64,000 nucleotides of DNA from JAUXEH01 sp965533275 (lineage in GTDB: Bacteria > Acidobacteriota > Aminicenantia > Aminicenantales > Aminicenantaceae), in contig CBESWG010000009.1 in the NCBI GenBank assembly GCA_965533275.1, forward strand, positions 1-64,000, read 5' to 3'. The position numbers and the translations under genes were made by a program. Under the pieces are notes generated by a model that had not been told where the DNA came from, ran no database searches, and saw only the letters and a program-made list of their open reading frames with translations. This document shows positions 50,015-59,472 of the stretch, piece by piece; the stretch's first letter is position 1, and each line of letters opens with the position of its first letter.

Positions 50015-50908
50015 ATGAATGAAGTCGAAGAACTCCTCAAGCTTGATGTCGAGTCTCTGCCCAAGCTTAAACCCGTCTTGTTCGATGATCTCCACCAGAA
50101 GGTTCTCAAGAACCTCTATCTGGAGCTCGGATCAGGACCAGTACTGTATCTACTGTCTGCGTCCTATACGATCATCAATCCCAGCCCCAATGAGGTCATA
50201 AACGAGTTGATCACCAAGAGGGCCGATGTCCTCAATTTCATCAAGGAATACATCTGCCGCAACCTCTCCGTGTACTCAGTGCTGATGGATGTCAACAGCT
50301 ACTTCATAGAGCAGAACAATCACCTCCTGCTAGCCAGGCTGCGCGAGCGGGATTCGGGTGGCCGGCACTACGAGATCAAATACTACACGCATTCTCCTCT
50401 CGAGCTCGTGAAAAATTACAGTGACAAGATCTACATCGGCAGGGATTTTATCGACCTGTTCCAGTTCAAACGCAAGTATTTCGGGATCAAGGAATTCATC
50501 ACATCTCTCAAGGACCAGAATGATGTCCTGCTGGAAAAGGCCGAAGAAAAATTGCGTCGGCCCGTGAAGTATAAATCGTTTTTCCAGGAGATCAGCGAGT
50601 ATGTGAATGAACTCCATTCGGAGAGTTTCGACATCCTTCAGTCCGTGCCGCCCCACCTGGACATCGATAAGCTGTCTGGGAATGATCTGATCGACATCAA
50701 CGCCCAGTACAGGAGTATCAATCACTTCCTGATCGAACTGAGGGACGAGGTGGTGGAGTTCGAGAACCTGCTTTTCAAGAGCGAGGGCGGATATGCCCGC
50801 TACATCACCAAATACAAGAAAGACATCGCCAATCTCATCTCATACTTCAATATCAAGATCCATGGATTCCTCTCGGACAAGATCTATCACCTGAAAGCTC
50901 ACCGCTGA
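50015..50908 (+). CDS. Conserved-looking protein of unknown function
   Basis: A 297-residue soluble protein that I do not recognise. It is largely alpha-helical by composition: MNEVEELLKLDVESLPKLKP at the N-terminus, a SASYTIINPSPNEVINELI block, and many charged heptad-like stretches in the second half (EKAEEKLRRPVKYKSFFQEI, RDEVVEFENLLFKSEGGY). There is no signal peptide, membrane segment or metal motif. The ATG at 50015 follows a weak site and stands 54 bases after the lipoate ligase. It is convergent with the DUF4097 gene across a terminator. Confidence 0.75.
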   Translation: MNEVEELLKLDVESLPKLKPVLFDDLHQKVLKNLYLELGSGPVLYLLSASYTIINPSPNEVINELITKRADVLNFIKEYICRNLSVYSVLMDVNSYFIEQNNHLLLARLRERDSGGRHYEIKYYTHSPLELVKNYSDKIYIGRDFIDLFQFKRKYFGIKEFITSLKDQNDVLLEKAEEKLRRPVKYKSFFQEISEYVNELHSESFDILQSVPPHLDIDKLSGNDLIDINAQYRSINHFLIELRDEVVEFENLLFKSEGGYARYITKYKKDIANLISYFNIKIHGFLSDKIYHLKAHR

Positions 50909-50930
50909 GAAAGAGATAATCGGAAAAAAA

Positions 50931-50954
50931 AGGCCCGATGCTCGCATCGGGCCT
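50931..50954. terminator. Bidirectional rho-independent terminator
   Basis: A perfect 10-bp stem, AGGCCCGATG and CATCGGGCCT, with a CTCG loop lies between two converging genes. On the minus strand it is followed by a seven-T run (A run at 50924-50930 on plus), so it terminates the sigma/DUF4097 operon well. On the plus strand the following T run is weak. Confidence 0.85.
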
Positions 50955-50974
50955 CATCGCTTTTCGCAGAAAAA

Positions 50975-52276
50975 CTAATCCTGCTGTTTTTTGTTGATGT
51001 GGATGTCGGCGTAGGTGGTTGAGAGGAGGATGAGGGGGGGCTGATCATCCGGGAAAGCCTTGAGTATGGATTGGCCGTTGGTCACATTGACCGCTGGCTC
51101 TTCGGACAGTCCCCAGTGGATGGTGCCGTTCTTGGCCTGTGCTTCCAGCGAACGCCGGATACCCTGGGGCCAGCGCAGAGCGATCTTGCAGTAGGTCCCC
51201 CTGACTTCCAGGGGAAGATCCAGTGACGCCGGCAGGAGGGTCAGCCGGCCGTTGTCCAGCGTGATCACCGTATCTCCCGTGAAATCCTCCAGTTCGACAT
51301 CCCGGTAGCTCGTATTAATAAGGATCCTTTCACTCACCAGTCCCTGGGCCCAGAGGCCCAGATCACGGCCCGCCACTTCCACGTCCCCCCGAATGTTCTC
51401 CAACTGGATGCGGGCGTAGCGGTCCTGGATCTCAACACCGTCTCGAGCCCCCACGATGGAGATGGGAGAGTTGTCCCCCCGGATGTGCACGGCCCCCACA
51501 TCTTCGAGCGTGATCCGTTCATAGGAACTGTCGATATTGACGGGGCCGGCCAAGCTCTTCCCGTAGATCTGGACATGCGGGCCTTCGACGATCACATCCT
51601 TTTCCAGGCCGTCCAGCTCGAGCCTTCCGAAGCGATGGGTCACCAGCGTCGAGCCCTTCACGCCCGTCAGCTTCACAGTGGATTGACGGCTTCCCACGTG
51701 GCAGTCCAGAAGCACGTTCTCCACCGATACATCCTCATAGCTGTTCTCGATGGTGAGGTTTCCGGCAATGTCCCAGGCACGGACCTCGCCGTTGCGGTTC
51801 ACGATGTCCGCCTCTCCCACCTTTTGGACCTGAACGGCCCCATAGCGGTTCTTGACCTGTATGTCTGTTCCTTCCGGAACGATGAGCGTGAAATCGGTAT
51901 GAAAGTTTCGGCGGTCGATCTCGTCCCGGTTGGTGGATACAGTGAGGACTTGGTCTTTTTGTTCCAGGATAAGCAGAATCTGATCGGCGATCTCTTTGGC
52001 CGTTTCTTCCCTGCGCCGGCGGATGCGCCTGTCCAGACGGATCTGAAGTCTGTTTTCAGGTGTCCCCTGGACTTCGATGCGGCCGCTCCGGTTGACCACC
52101 TGGATCTCTGTTGGGAAGGGGGGATCCAGGGTCTCGGTATCCGTGTAGGTGAATTCCTCTGTGTCGAAGAAGAATCCCTCTTCCCAGTCAAAGTCCCATT
52201 TGCCGGTGTAGATGTGGGTGAAGACCACACCCACGGCAATGATCAGGATCAGGAAAAAAACCTCTCTGAGTTTCAT
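50975..52276 (-). CDS. DUF4097-type beta-helical envelope protein
   Basis: A 433-residue protein with a signal-anchor helix (about 5-24) followed by a short acidic linker and a long beta-repeat region in which each strand ends GRIEV-, GAVQV-, GEVRAW-, DVSVE-like pieces, the pattern of DUF4097 proteins and bactofilin-like helices. Anchoring outside the membrane is predicted. It is the last gene of a five-gene operon from the sigma factor at 54074; the ATG overlaps the stop of the 73-residue membrane protein gene (ATGA). No enzyme motif is visible. Confidence 0.8.
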   Translation of the reverse strand: MKLREVFFLILIIAVGVVFTHIYTGKWDFDWEEGFFFDTEEFTYTDTETLDPPFPTEIQVVNRSGRIEVQGTPENRLQIRLDRRIRRRREETAKEIADQILLILEQKDQVLTVSTNRDEIDRRNFHTDFTLIVPEGTDIQVKNRYGAVQVQKVGEADIVNRNGEVRAWDIAGNLTIENSYEDVSVENVLLDCHVGSRQSTVKLTGVKGSTLVTHRFGRLELDGLEKDVIVEGPHVQIYGKSLAGPVNIDSSYERITLEDVGAVHIRGDNSPISIVGARDGVEIQDRYARIQLENIRGDVEVAGRDLGLWAQGLVSERILINTSYRDVELEDFTGDTVITLDNGRLTLLPASLDLPLEVRGTYCKIALRWPQGIRRSLEAQAKNGTIHWGLSEEPAVNVTNGQSILKAFPDDQPPLILLSTTYADIHINKKQQD

Positions 52277-52494
52277 GGCTGGCCCTGTGTTCCGGCCCCC
52301 TCCTGTCCTTCCTTCTGTTCCTTGAGGCCGAAGTACAGCTTCCAGACTCCCCAGAAGATGAGGATCAGGGGCCAAAGCCGGGCCGCGAAATCAAAGACGT
52401 TGATGTTCAGGCTGTCAGTGATGAAGATCGATCCGATCAGGATCAGGATGATCCCCCACACCAGTGCGTTTCTGTTCCGTGCGGTAGCCATCAT
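52273..52494 (-). CDS. Small LiaI/LiaF-like membrane protein
   Basis: A 73-residue protein with two transmembrane segments (NALVWGIILILIGSIFITDSL and AARLWPLILIFWGVWKLYFG), matching the LiaI-LiaF-like transmembrane domain of bacterial cell-envelope stress proteins. It overlaps the preceding 168-residue gene by 4 bases and the following DUF4097 gene by 4 bases. The tail is rich in Glu and Gly. It is likely a membrane part of the same module. Confidence 0.82.
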   Translation of the reverse strand: MMATARNRNALVWGIILILIGSIFITDSLNINVFDFAARLWPLILIFWGVWKLYFGLKEQKEGQEGAGTQGQP

Positions 52495-52997
52495 TCTTCT
52501 CCTTTCCGGTCCGGGCCGCCTCGGACGTAGTCGATGATCATCTTCACGCCGATGAGGACCACGGCCACGGGCAGCAGATCCCAGAGCGTGGCGTAGCGGA
52601 TCAGCTCGAAGTTGGCCAGCAGCAGGACGATCCCGAGGGAGATGAGAACGATCCCCCAGAATACCGAGCCGGCCGTTACGGCGGCGGGGATCTGCTCCAG
52701 TTCGTCACCATATTCCTCGGGTTCCTGGTTCAGGGCCCGCATGTTGATGAGCCTTGCGCTGTGCACGGCGTCATAGATCTGGAAACAGTAGAATGCTGCG
52801 AGCATGAGGGCGATGAACACGTCCATGCCGATGTTGCGGGCCAGCATGGTGATCAGGCTGGCCAGGGTGAAGACGTATAGGAAAAACCGACCGACCTGGC
52901 CGTTATAGAGTGCTCCCGTACCCGGGAAAAAGAAAGCCAGCACTCCGGCTAACCCCGGTGACTTGGGGGGGCGTCTTACGATCACTTTTTCTTCCAT
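52491..52997 (-). CDS. Multi-pass membrane protein with LiaF-like C-terminal segment
   Basis: A 168-residue protein with about four to five hydrophobic segments. The N-terminal part (KSPGLAGVLAFFFPGTGALYNGQVGRF) resembles TM2/DUF5683-type membrane modules, and the C-terminal part (GIVLISLGIVLLLANF, LWDLLPVAVVLIGVKMI) resembles the LiaI-LiaF-like segment. The start at 52997 has GGAGG 8 bases upstream. It follows the anti-sigma gene after 29 bases. Confidence 0.78.
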   Translation of the reverse strand: MEEKVIVRRPPKSPGLAGVLAFFFPGTGALYNGQVGRFFLYVFTLASLITMLARNIGMDVFIALMLAAFYCFQIYDAVHSARLINMRALNQEPEEYGDELEQIPAAVTAGSVFWGIVLISLGIVLLLANFELIRYATLWDLLPVAVVLIGVKMIIDYVRGGPDRKGEE

Positions 52998-53026
52998 TGT
53001 GTGTACCTCCATATCGATATATATGT

Positions 53027-53524
53027 TTATTCTTCCTCTCTTTGCAGAGGATTCTTGTTCTGTATGGTGACCACCAGATTGTCCTTGTATCCGGCCAGCG
53101 AGCTGGTTATGGATTCCGCCCGGGTGTAGAGCTGGCCGATCTTCTTGTAGCCCAGGTGGAACTGTCTCTCGACGGTCTTGTTGATGGTGGTGCGCTGAGG
53201 GCTGAAGGCATAGAATGAGAGCACCGTCAGCAGCACGGTGGCCGCGGCCAGTACGGGCTGCAGCGAGGGCCGGACCAGGAAATTGAGACTGTAGCGGAAC
53301 CGGCTCTTCCTTTCGGGGATGGCCAGCAGGCGTTCCTGCAGGCTGGGGCTGACCTCCAGCTCGGGGAGCGCCTGGAGAGAGGCGTTGACCTCGCTGAGAA
53401 ACCCCAGCAGTTCCCGGCATTCGGGGCATTCGCGCAGATGGGCTTCCACAACCTGCCCCTCCGCTGCGCTCAGTTCGCCGTCCAGGTAAGGAGATATCAG
53501 GTCTTCCATGCGGTTACATTCCAT
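53027..53524 (-). CDS. Zinc-finger anti-sigma factor
   Basis: A 165-residue anti-sigma protein. The N-terminal zinc-binding motif is MECNRMEDLISPYLDGEL...HLRECPECRELL (Cys/His-x3-Cys-x2-Cys; the zf-HC2 type), which binds and blocks an ECF sigma factor. A transmembrane segment (PSLQPVLAAATVLLTVLSFYAF, about residues 90-110) and a short periplasmic tail follow. It overlaps the sigma gene by 11 bases, the usual arrangement for partner pairs. Confidence 0.92.
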   Translation of the reverse strand: MECNRMEDLISPYLDGELSAAEGQVVEAHLRECPECRELLGFLSEVNASLQALPELEVSPSLQERLLAIPERKSRFRYSLNFLVRPSLQPVLAAATVLLTVLSFYAFSPQRTTINKTVERQFHLGYKKIGQLYTRAESITSSLAGYKDNLVVTIQNKNPLQREEE

Positions 53525-54074
53525 GGCTTCTCTCCTTGAATTCTTTCAGGACCCTGGCCAGCTGGAGCCTGCCGCGATTGACACGGGATTTGACCGTTCC
53601 CAGAGGCAGGGACATGATCTCAGCGATCTCGTCATAAGACTTGCCCTGGATGTCCCTCAAGATCACGGCCATCCGGATCTCCGGTGAGAGGTGCTCAAAA
53701 CCCTCCCAGACCATCCGCCGGTTTTCGCTCTCCATAACCTCCGCTTCCGGGCTGAAACGCGAATCCGCTGAGAGTGCGTGTTCATCGAAATCGTCCCGCG
53801 AGGTCTTCTCGTACTTTGTCTTCCGGTACTGGTCGATCAGATAGTTCTTGGAGAGGGTGAGCAGCCATGCGGTGAAATTCCGGCTGAAGTCGAACTTGGT
53901 GAGCGATCCGTAGAGCTTGAGGAAGATCTCCTGGGTCAGGTCCTCGGCAGCTTCGTAGTTGCCGGAGAATTGGTATGCCAGGTTGAAGATCTTTTTCGAG
54001 TACGCATTAACCAGCATTTCCCAAGCTCCTGTTCGTCCGTCCAGGCAGGCACGGACGGTTTGTTCTATGTTCAC
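53514..54074 (-). CDS. ECF RNA polymerase sigma factor (RpoE-like)
   Basis: A 186-residue sigma-70 family factor with region 2 (YEAAEDLTQEIFLKLYGSL and FTAWLLTLSKNYLIDQYRK) and region 4 (SPEIRMAVILRDIQGKSYDEIAEIMSLPLGTVKSRVNRGR). GTG start with AGGTG 7 bases upstream. Directly upstream is a GGAACTT-N16-GTCTAC promoter, so it probably activates itself. The downstream anti-sigma gene and the membrane/DUF4097 genes form one transcript ending at the terminator at 50931. Confidence 0.94.
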   Translation of the reverse strand: MNIEQTVRACLDGRTGAWEMLVNAYSKKIFNLAYQFSGNYEAAEDLTQEIFLKLYGSLTKFDFSRNFTAWLLTLSKNYLIDQYRKTKYEKTSRDDFDEHALSADSRFSPEAEVMESENRRMVWEGFEHLSPEIRMAVILRDIQGKSYDEIAEIMSLPLGTVKSRVNRGRLQLARVLKEFKERSHGM

Positions 54075-54087
54075 GTTTCACACCTGA

Positions 54088-54116
54088 GTAGACGAAACGC
54101 ACTCTGGAAAAGTTCC
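54088..54116 (-). promoter_or_regulatory. ECF-type (sigma-E-like) promoter of the sigma operon
   Basis: On the minus strand GGAACTT (54116-54110), a 16-base spacer and GTCTAC (54093-54088) match the RpoE-type consensus GGAACTT-N15/16-GTCTAA. It ends 13 bases before the GTG start, so the leader would be very short. Confidence 0.8.
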
Positions 54117-54249
54117 GCAGCAGAGCCGCATCTGTTTGTCTTGGAAAGAAATGCCATTGTCCTGGCCACATTCTAGTTTTCCAGCGGTCCCGCTGTCAAC
54201 GCAGTATCGGATGGTTCCGGTGTCTCTTCTCAACTTATGTTTATTATCC

Positions 54250-54278
54250 TTTTCATCTGCCCGAATTTTCCGTACAAT
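54250..54278 (+). promoter_or_regulatory. Probable promoter of the HMG-CoA synthase cluster
   Basis: TTTTCA (54250-54255), a 17-base spacer and TACAAT (54273-54278) precede the first gene by about 55 bases. Both hexamers are reasonable matches. Confidence 0.5.
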
Positions 54279-54332
54279 TGATTGTCATGCCTGTTTTTGT
54301 CCAAATTTCTAATACCTGAAGGGAGGTCGCCA

Positions 54333-55379
54333 ATGGAAGGCATCATCGGTTATGGCGCTTACATTCCCCGCAACCGCATCAAAGTGGAAGAGATTGCCAA
54401 GGTGTGGGGAGCCGATGCGCCCAGCTACAAAAAGGGTCTGATGCTGGAGGAAAAATCCGTTCCTTCGCCCGATCAGGACACCATTACCATGTCCGTGGAA
54501 GCATCAAAAAACGCTCTGAAAAGGGCACAGATCAATCCCGCCCATATCGGAGCCGTTTACATCGGATCCGAGTCCCATCCCTATGCGGTCAAACCGAGCG
54601 GAACTGTCGTTGCTGAAGCTCTGGGAGCGACTCCGGAATGCCACACGGCCGACTTCGAGTTTGCCTGCAAGGCAGGCACAGAAGGCATGTTCGTGGCCTT
54701 GAACCTGGTCAAATCGGGTGCTGTGGAATTCGGGCTCGGCGTGGGCGCCGACACATCCCAAGGAGCGCCCGGAGACGCCCTGGAGTATTCGGCCGCTGCA
54801 GGGGCCGCAGCCTTTATCTTCGGTCGCGAAAACCTGGTGGCGCGGGCCCTCGATACCTATGCTTTTATGACGGATACGCCTGATTTCTGGCGCCGTGAGT
54901 ACCAGTATTACCCCCAGCACGGCGGCAGGTTTACCGGCGATCCGGCCTATTTCAAGCATGTGACCGGAGCCACTCGGGGGATCCTGGAGAAGGCCGGTGC
55001 CGAGCCCCAGGATATGGACTATGTGATCTTCCATCAACCCAACGGCAAATTCCCTTTCCGGGCCGGCAAGCTCCTCGGTTTTACCAAGGAGCAGATCCTG
55101 CCCGGTTGGCTGGTCAATAAACTGGGCAACACCTATTCCGGCTCATCACCTCTGGGCCTCACCTCAACTCTGGATATCGCCAAGCCGGGCAACAAGATCC
55201 TGCTCGTTTCCTACGGCTCCGGGGCCGGCAGCGATGCCTTCATCTTTGAGGTCACCGACCGCATCGATGAGGTGCGCGACCTGGCGCCCCGTACGCGCGA
55301 CCTCCTGGACAACAACAAGAATTACCTGGAGTATGGAGAGTATGCCAAGTTCCGGCACAAGATCAGGAAGGCGGACTAG
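54333..55379 (+). CDS. Archaeal-type hydroxymethylglutaryl-CoA synthase
   Basis: A 348-residue thiolase-fold protein of the archaeal HMG-CoA synthase type. The start MEGIIGYGAYIPRNRIKVEE, the catalytic cysteine (C112) in ADFEFACKAGTEG, the GVGADTSQGAPGDALEYSAA loop, the histidine in VIFHQPNGKFPF and the C-terminal GNTYSGSSPLGL are clear. Forward reaction: acetyl-CoA plus acetoacetyl-CoA gives HMG-CoA. In archaea it forms a complex with the thiolase and the DUF35 protein encoded next to it, as here. ATG at 54333 has AGGGAGG 6 bases upstream. No HMG-CoA reductase is nearby, and the following genes are for methylcrotonyl-CoA carboxylation, so a catabolic direction is inferred. Confidence 0.9.
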   Translation: MEGIIGYGAYIPRNRIKVEEIAKVWGADAPSYKKGLMLEEKSVPSPDQDTITMSVEASKNALKRAQINPAHIGAVYIGSESHPYAVKPSGTVVAEALGATPECHTADFEFACKAGTEGMFVALNLVKSGAVEFGLGVGADTSQGAPGDALEYSAAAGAAAFIFGRENLVARALDTYAFMTDTPDFWRREYQYYPQHGGRFTGDPAYFKHVTGATRGILEKAGAEPQDMDYVIFHQPNGKFPFRAGKLLGFTKEQILPGWLVNKLGNTYSGSSPLGLTSTLDIAKPGNKILLVSYGSGAGSDAFIFEVTDRIDEVRDLAPRTRDLLDNNKNYLEYGEYAKFRHKIRKAD

Positions 55380-55388
55380 GAGGGCGAT

Positions 55389-56546
55389 ATGAGAGAAGTT
55401 GCTGTTATCGGAGTAGGGATCACCAAATGGGGAGAGATCTGGAAGCAGTCTCTCCGGGATATTTATGTCGAGACCGCCCTCCTGGCGCTGGACGACGCCG
55501 GCTTGGATCGCGTGGATTCCATGTACGTGGGATCCATGTCGCCCGGCCTGTTTGTGGGCCAGGAGCACATCGCAGCTCTCCTGTCTGACTATCTGGGCCA
55601 GAAGCACATCCCGGCCGTACGCGTGGAATCCGCGTGCTCCTCTGGAGGCTTAGCGGTCCGGATGGGCTACATGGAAGTGGCATCCGGCATGAGCGATGCG
55701 GTCCTGGTAAGCGGGATCGAAAAGATGACGGATGTGGGCGGCGATGAGGCCACCTTCGCCCTGAGTACCGCCGCAGACCAGGAGTATGAGGGGTATCACG
55801 GCCTCACATTCCCCGGGCTTTATGCCCTGATCGCGCGGGCCCACATGGAAAAGTATGGGACCACGCGCGAACAGCTGGCCATGGTATCGGTCAAAAATCA
55901 CAGGAACGGGGCTAAAAACTCCAAGGCTCAGTTTCCCTTCGAGGTCACAGTGGAGCAGGTCATCAACTCCGTGAAGGTGTCTGATCCGCTGAACATCCTG
56001 GACTGCTCTCCCATCACGGACGGGTCAGCCGCCGTGATCCTGGTCCCGGCGGACAAGGCCCGGGAAATGAAGAAGCCTGTCATCAAGATCATCGGCTCGG
56101 GACATGCCACCGACACCATCCAATTGGCTCAACGCAAGGACATCACCTGGCTCGAGTCGACATACTTGGCCGGCCAGCGCGCCTATGAGATGGCCGGCAA
56201 GAAACCCGTGGACCTCGATCTGCTCGAGGTCCATGACTGCTTCACCATCGCCGAGATCTGTGTGACCGAAGCGCTCGGTGTGGTGGAGAAGGGCAGGGGA
56301 GGCGCGGCCGTAGAGGCAGGTGAAACTGCGCTCGAGGGCCGGATCCCGGTCAACTCCAGCGGGGGCCTGAAATCCAAGGGACATCCCGTGGGAGCCACGG
56401 GAGTCGCCCAGGTCATCGAAGTGGTCGAGCAGCTCCGGGGTGAAGCCGGAGAACGGCAGATCGAAGATCCCCGGGTGGGGATGACGCAGAACATGGGCGG
56501 GAGCGGTGCCAGCACCGTGTGCCACATCTTCGAGCGGGAAGGATAG
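55389..56546 (+). CDS. Thiolase (acetoacetyl-CoA thiolase of the HMG-CoA synthase complex)
   Basis: A 385-residue thiolase. The nucleophilic cysteine is in VESACSSGGLAVRMGY (about residue 83), with VHDCFTIAEI and the late histidine motif GGLKSKGHPVGATG completing the active site; its size and GGLKSKGHP fit the archaeal branch of acetoacetyl-CoA thiolase. It joins or cleaves acetoacetyl-CoA. A GGAGGGCGAT site leads its ATG, 9 bases after the preceding stop. It shares a complex with the HMG-CoA synthase and DUF35 protein in archaea; gene order supports the same here. Confidence 0.93.
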   Translation: MREVAVIGVGITKWGEIWKQSLRDIYVETALLALDDAGLDRVDSMYVGSMSPGLFVGQEHIAALLSDYLGQKHIPAVRVESACSSGGLAVRMGYMEVASGMSDAVLVSGIEKMTDVGGDEATFALSTAADQEYEGYHGLTFPGLYALIARAHMEKYGTTREQLAMVSVKNHRNGAKNSKAQFPFEVTVEQVINSVKVSDPLNILDCSPITDGSAAVILVPADKAREMKKPVIKIIGSGHATDTIQLAQRKDITWLESTYLAGQRAYEMAGKKPVDLDLLEVHDCFTIAEICVTEALGVVEKGRGGAAVEAGETALEGRIPVNSSGGLKSKGHPVGATGVAQVIEVVEQLRGEAGERQIEDPRVGMTQNMGGSGASTVCHIFEREG

Positions 56547-56557
56547 AGGAGGAGAAC

Positions 56558-56953
56558 ATGTCGACACCATCCAAATACTGGAGAGAGATCCCCCAGAGAT
56601 ACCGCAGGGAAGCCAACCGCTGCGCGCCCTGCAGCCTGATATTTTTTCCGCCCCGGCTCATCTGCCCGGAGTGCGGGAACCGCGAGCTGGAGCAGACCGT
56701 GATGGCGGAAAAAGGCGGCCTTATGACCTACACCATCGTGAGGGTTCCACCCAGCCAATTCAAGGACCAGGCACCCTATACTGTAGGGATCGTTGAGATG
56801 GATGACGGAGTAAGGTTGACGGGCCAGGTCGTCGATTGTGACTTTGACAAGCTCCAAACGGGGATGCGCCTGCGGCTGGAATTCCGCAAGATGTATGACG
56901 TAGGCCACTCCGGGATCATCTGCTACGGCTATAAATTTGTTCCCGAATATTGA
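56558..56953 (+). CDS. DUF35 (zinc-ribbon OB-fold) protein of the thiolase/HMG-CoA synthase complex
   Basis: A 131-residue DUF35 protein. A zinc ribbon with two CxxC pairs (NRCAPCSLIFFP and ICPECGNRELE, residues about 22-45) is followed by an OB-fold with TYTIVRVPPSQFKDQAPYTV and GIVEMDDGVRLTGQV. In archaea this protein bridges thiolase and HMG-CoA synthase, forming a shared CoA-binding site that channels acetoacetyl-CoA. A GGAGG site precedes the ATG at 56558, 11 bases after the thiolase stop. Confidence 0.92.
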   Translation: MSTPSKYWREIPQRYRREANRCAPCSLIFFPPRLICPECGNRELEQTVMAEKGGLMTYTIVRVPPSQFKDQAPYTVGIVEMDDGVRLTGQVVDCDFDKLQTGMRLRLEFRKMYDVGHSGIICYGYKFVPEY

Positions 56954-57041
56954 GCATTCGGTCGTGATGGATCTATGGGGCCCGGAAATCCTGGGCCGGA
57001 TATCTCCATGACTCAGGCGAAAAGAGCGAGAGGGCGGAAAC

Positions 57042-58649
<1,608 letters not shown>

Positions 58650-58650
58650 C

Positions 58651-59472
58651 ATGAACGCAAACTCCTTCAACACGATCCGCTATGAAAAAAGAGGACAGGT
58701 GGCCCTGATCACCCTCGCCCGCCCAGAGGTCCACAATGCATTCAATTCCGTAATGATCGGAGAGCTGCTCACAGCATTCGCCCGGATCAAAAACGATCCC
58801 GAGGTGCGCGTGGGAGTGCTGACAGGTGAGGGGAGGTCGTTCTGCGCGGGAGCCGATCTCAATTGGATGAGGGAGATTGTCCGGTATTCCTATGAGCAGA
58901 ATCTAGAGGAATCCCTGCAGATCGCAGAACTCCATCAAAATATCTACACGATGCCGAAACCCACGGTCGCCAAGGTCAACGGGACGGCCATCGGAGGCGG
59001 CACCGGCTTCCTGTCGGCCTGCGATATCGCCATCGCCTCCGAAGAGGCTCTCTTCGGCCTGAGCGAAGTCAAACTGGGCCTTGTCCCGGCCGCCATCTCG
59101 CCCTATGTGGTCCGCAAGATCGGGGAAAGCAAAGCGCGTGAGTATTTCCTGACAGGCGTACGCATATCCGCTCCCCGGGCCGTGGAGATCGGCCTCCTCA
59201 ACGAATGCGTGCCTTCTGGGGAGCTGGATGACCGGGTTGCAGGATTGGTGGAAAACCTGCTCACTTCCGGCCCGGAAGCGCTGGCCCGTTGTAAGGAGTT
59301 GATCCTCAAAGTGGCCCGGATGGGGACGGAGGAGGCGGGCGAGTACACGGCCCGCATGATCGCGGACCTCCGCATCAGCGCCGAGGGACAGGAAGGGATG
59401 GCCGCCTTCCTGGAAAAGCGTCGGCCGGCCTGGGTCAAGGGCTCTAAGGATCGGGGAAAAGATGTTCGATAA
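58651..59472 (+). CDS. liuC: Methylglutaconyl-CoA hydratase (enoyl-CoA hydratase family)
   Basis: A 273-residue crotonase-fold hydratase. The FCAGADLNWM segment (with the family's oxyanion glycine-rich site and the LNWM typical of LiuC/AUH), the IGGGTGFLSACDIAIA block, and the LGLVPAAISPYVVRKIG active-site region with its glutamate (SEVKLGL) are seen. It hydrates methylglutaconyl-CoA to HMG-CoA in leucine catabolism, or does the reverse. It starts one base after the liuB stop and overlaps the biotin carboxylase start by 11 bases. Substrate call rests on LiuC-like motifs and neighbours. Confidence 0.9.
   Translation: MNANSFNTIRYEKRGQVALITLARPEVHNAFNSVMIGELLTAFARIKNDPEVRVGVLTGEGRSFCAGADLNWMREIVRYSYEQNLEESLQIAELHQNIYTMPKPTVAKVNGTAIGGGTGFLSACDIAIASEEALFGLSEVKLGLVPAAISPYVVRKIGESKAREYFLTGVRISAPRAVEIGLLNECVPSGELDDRVAGLVENLLTSGPEALARCKELILKVARMGTEEAGEYTARMIADLRISAEGQEGMAAFLEKRRPAWVKGSKDRGKDVR

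Noticed and set aside
54333..56953. A complete mevalonate pathway
   Set aside because: Only HMG-CoA synthase and thiolase with DUF35 are present; no HMG-CoA reductase, kinases or decarboxylase lie in the window, and the downstream genes belong to methylcrotonyl-CoA metabolism.
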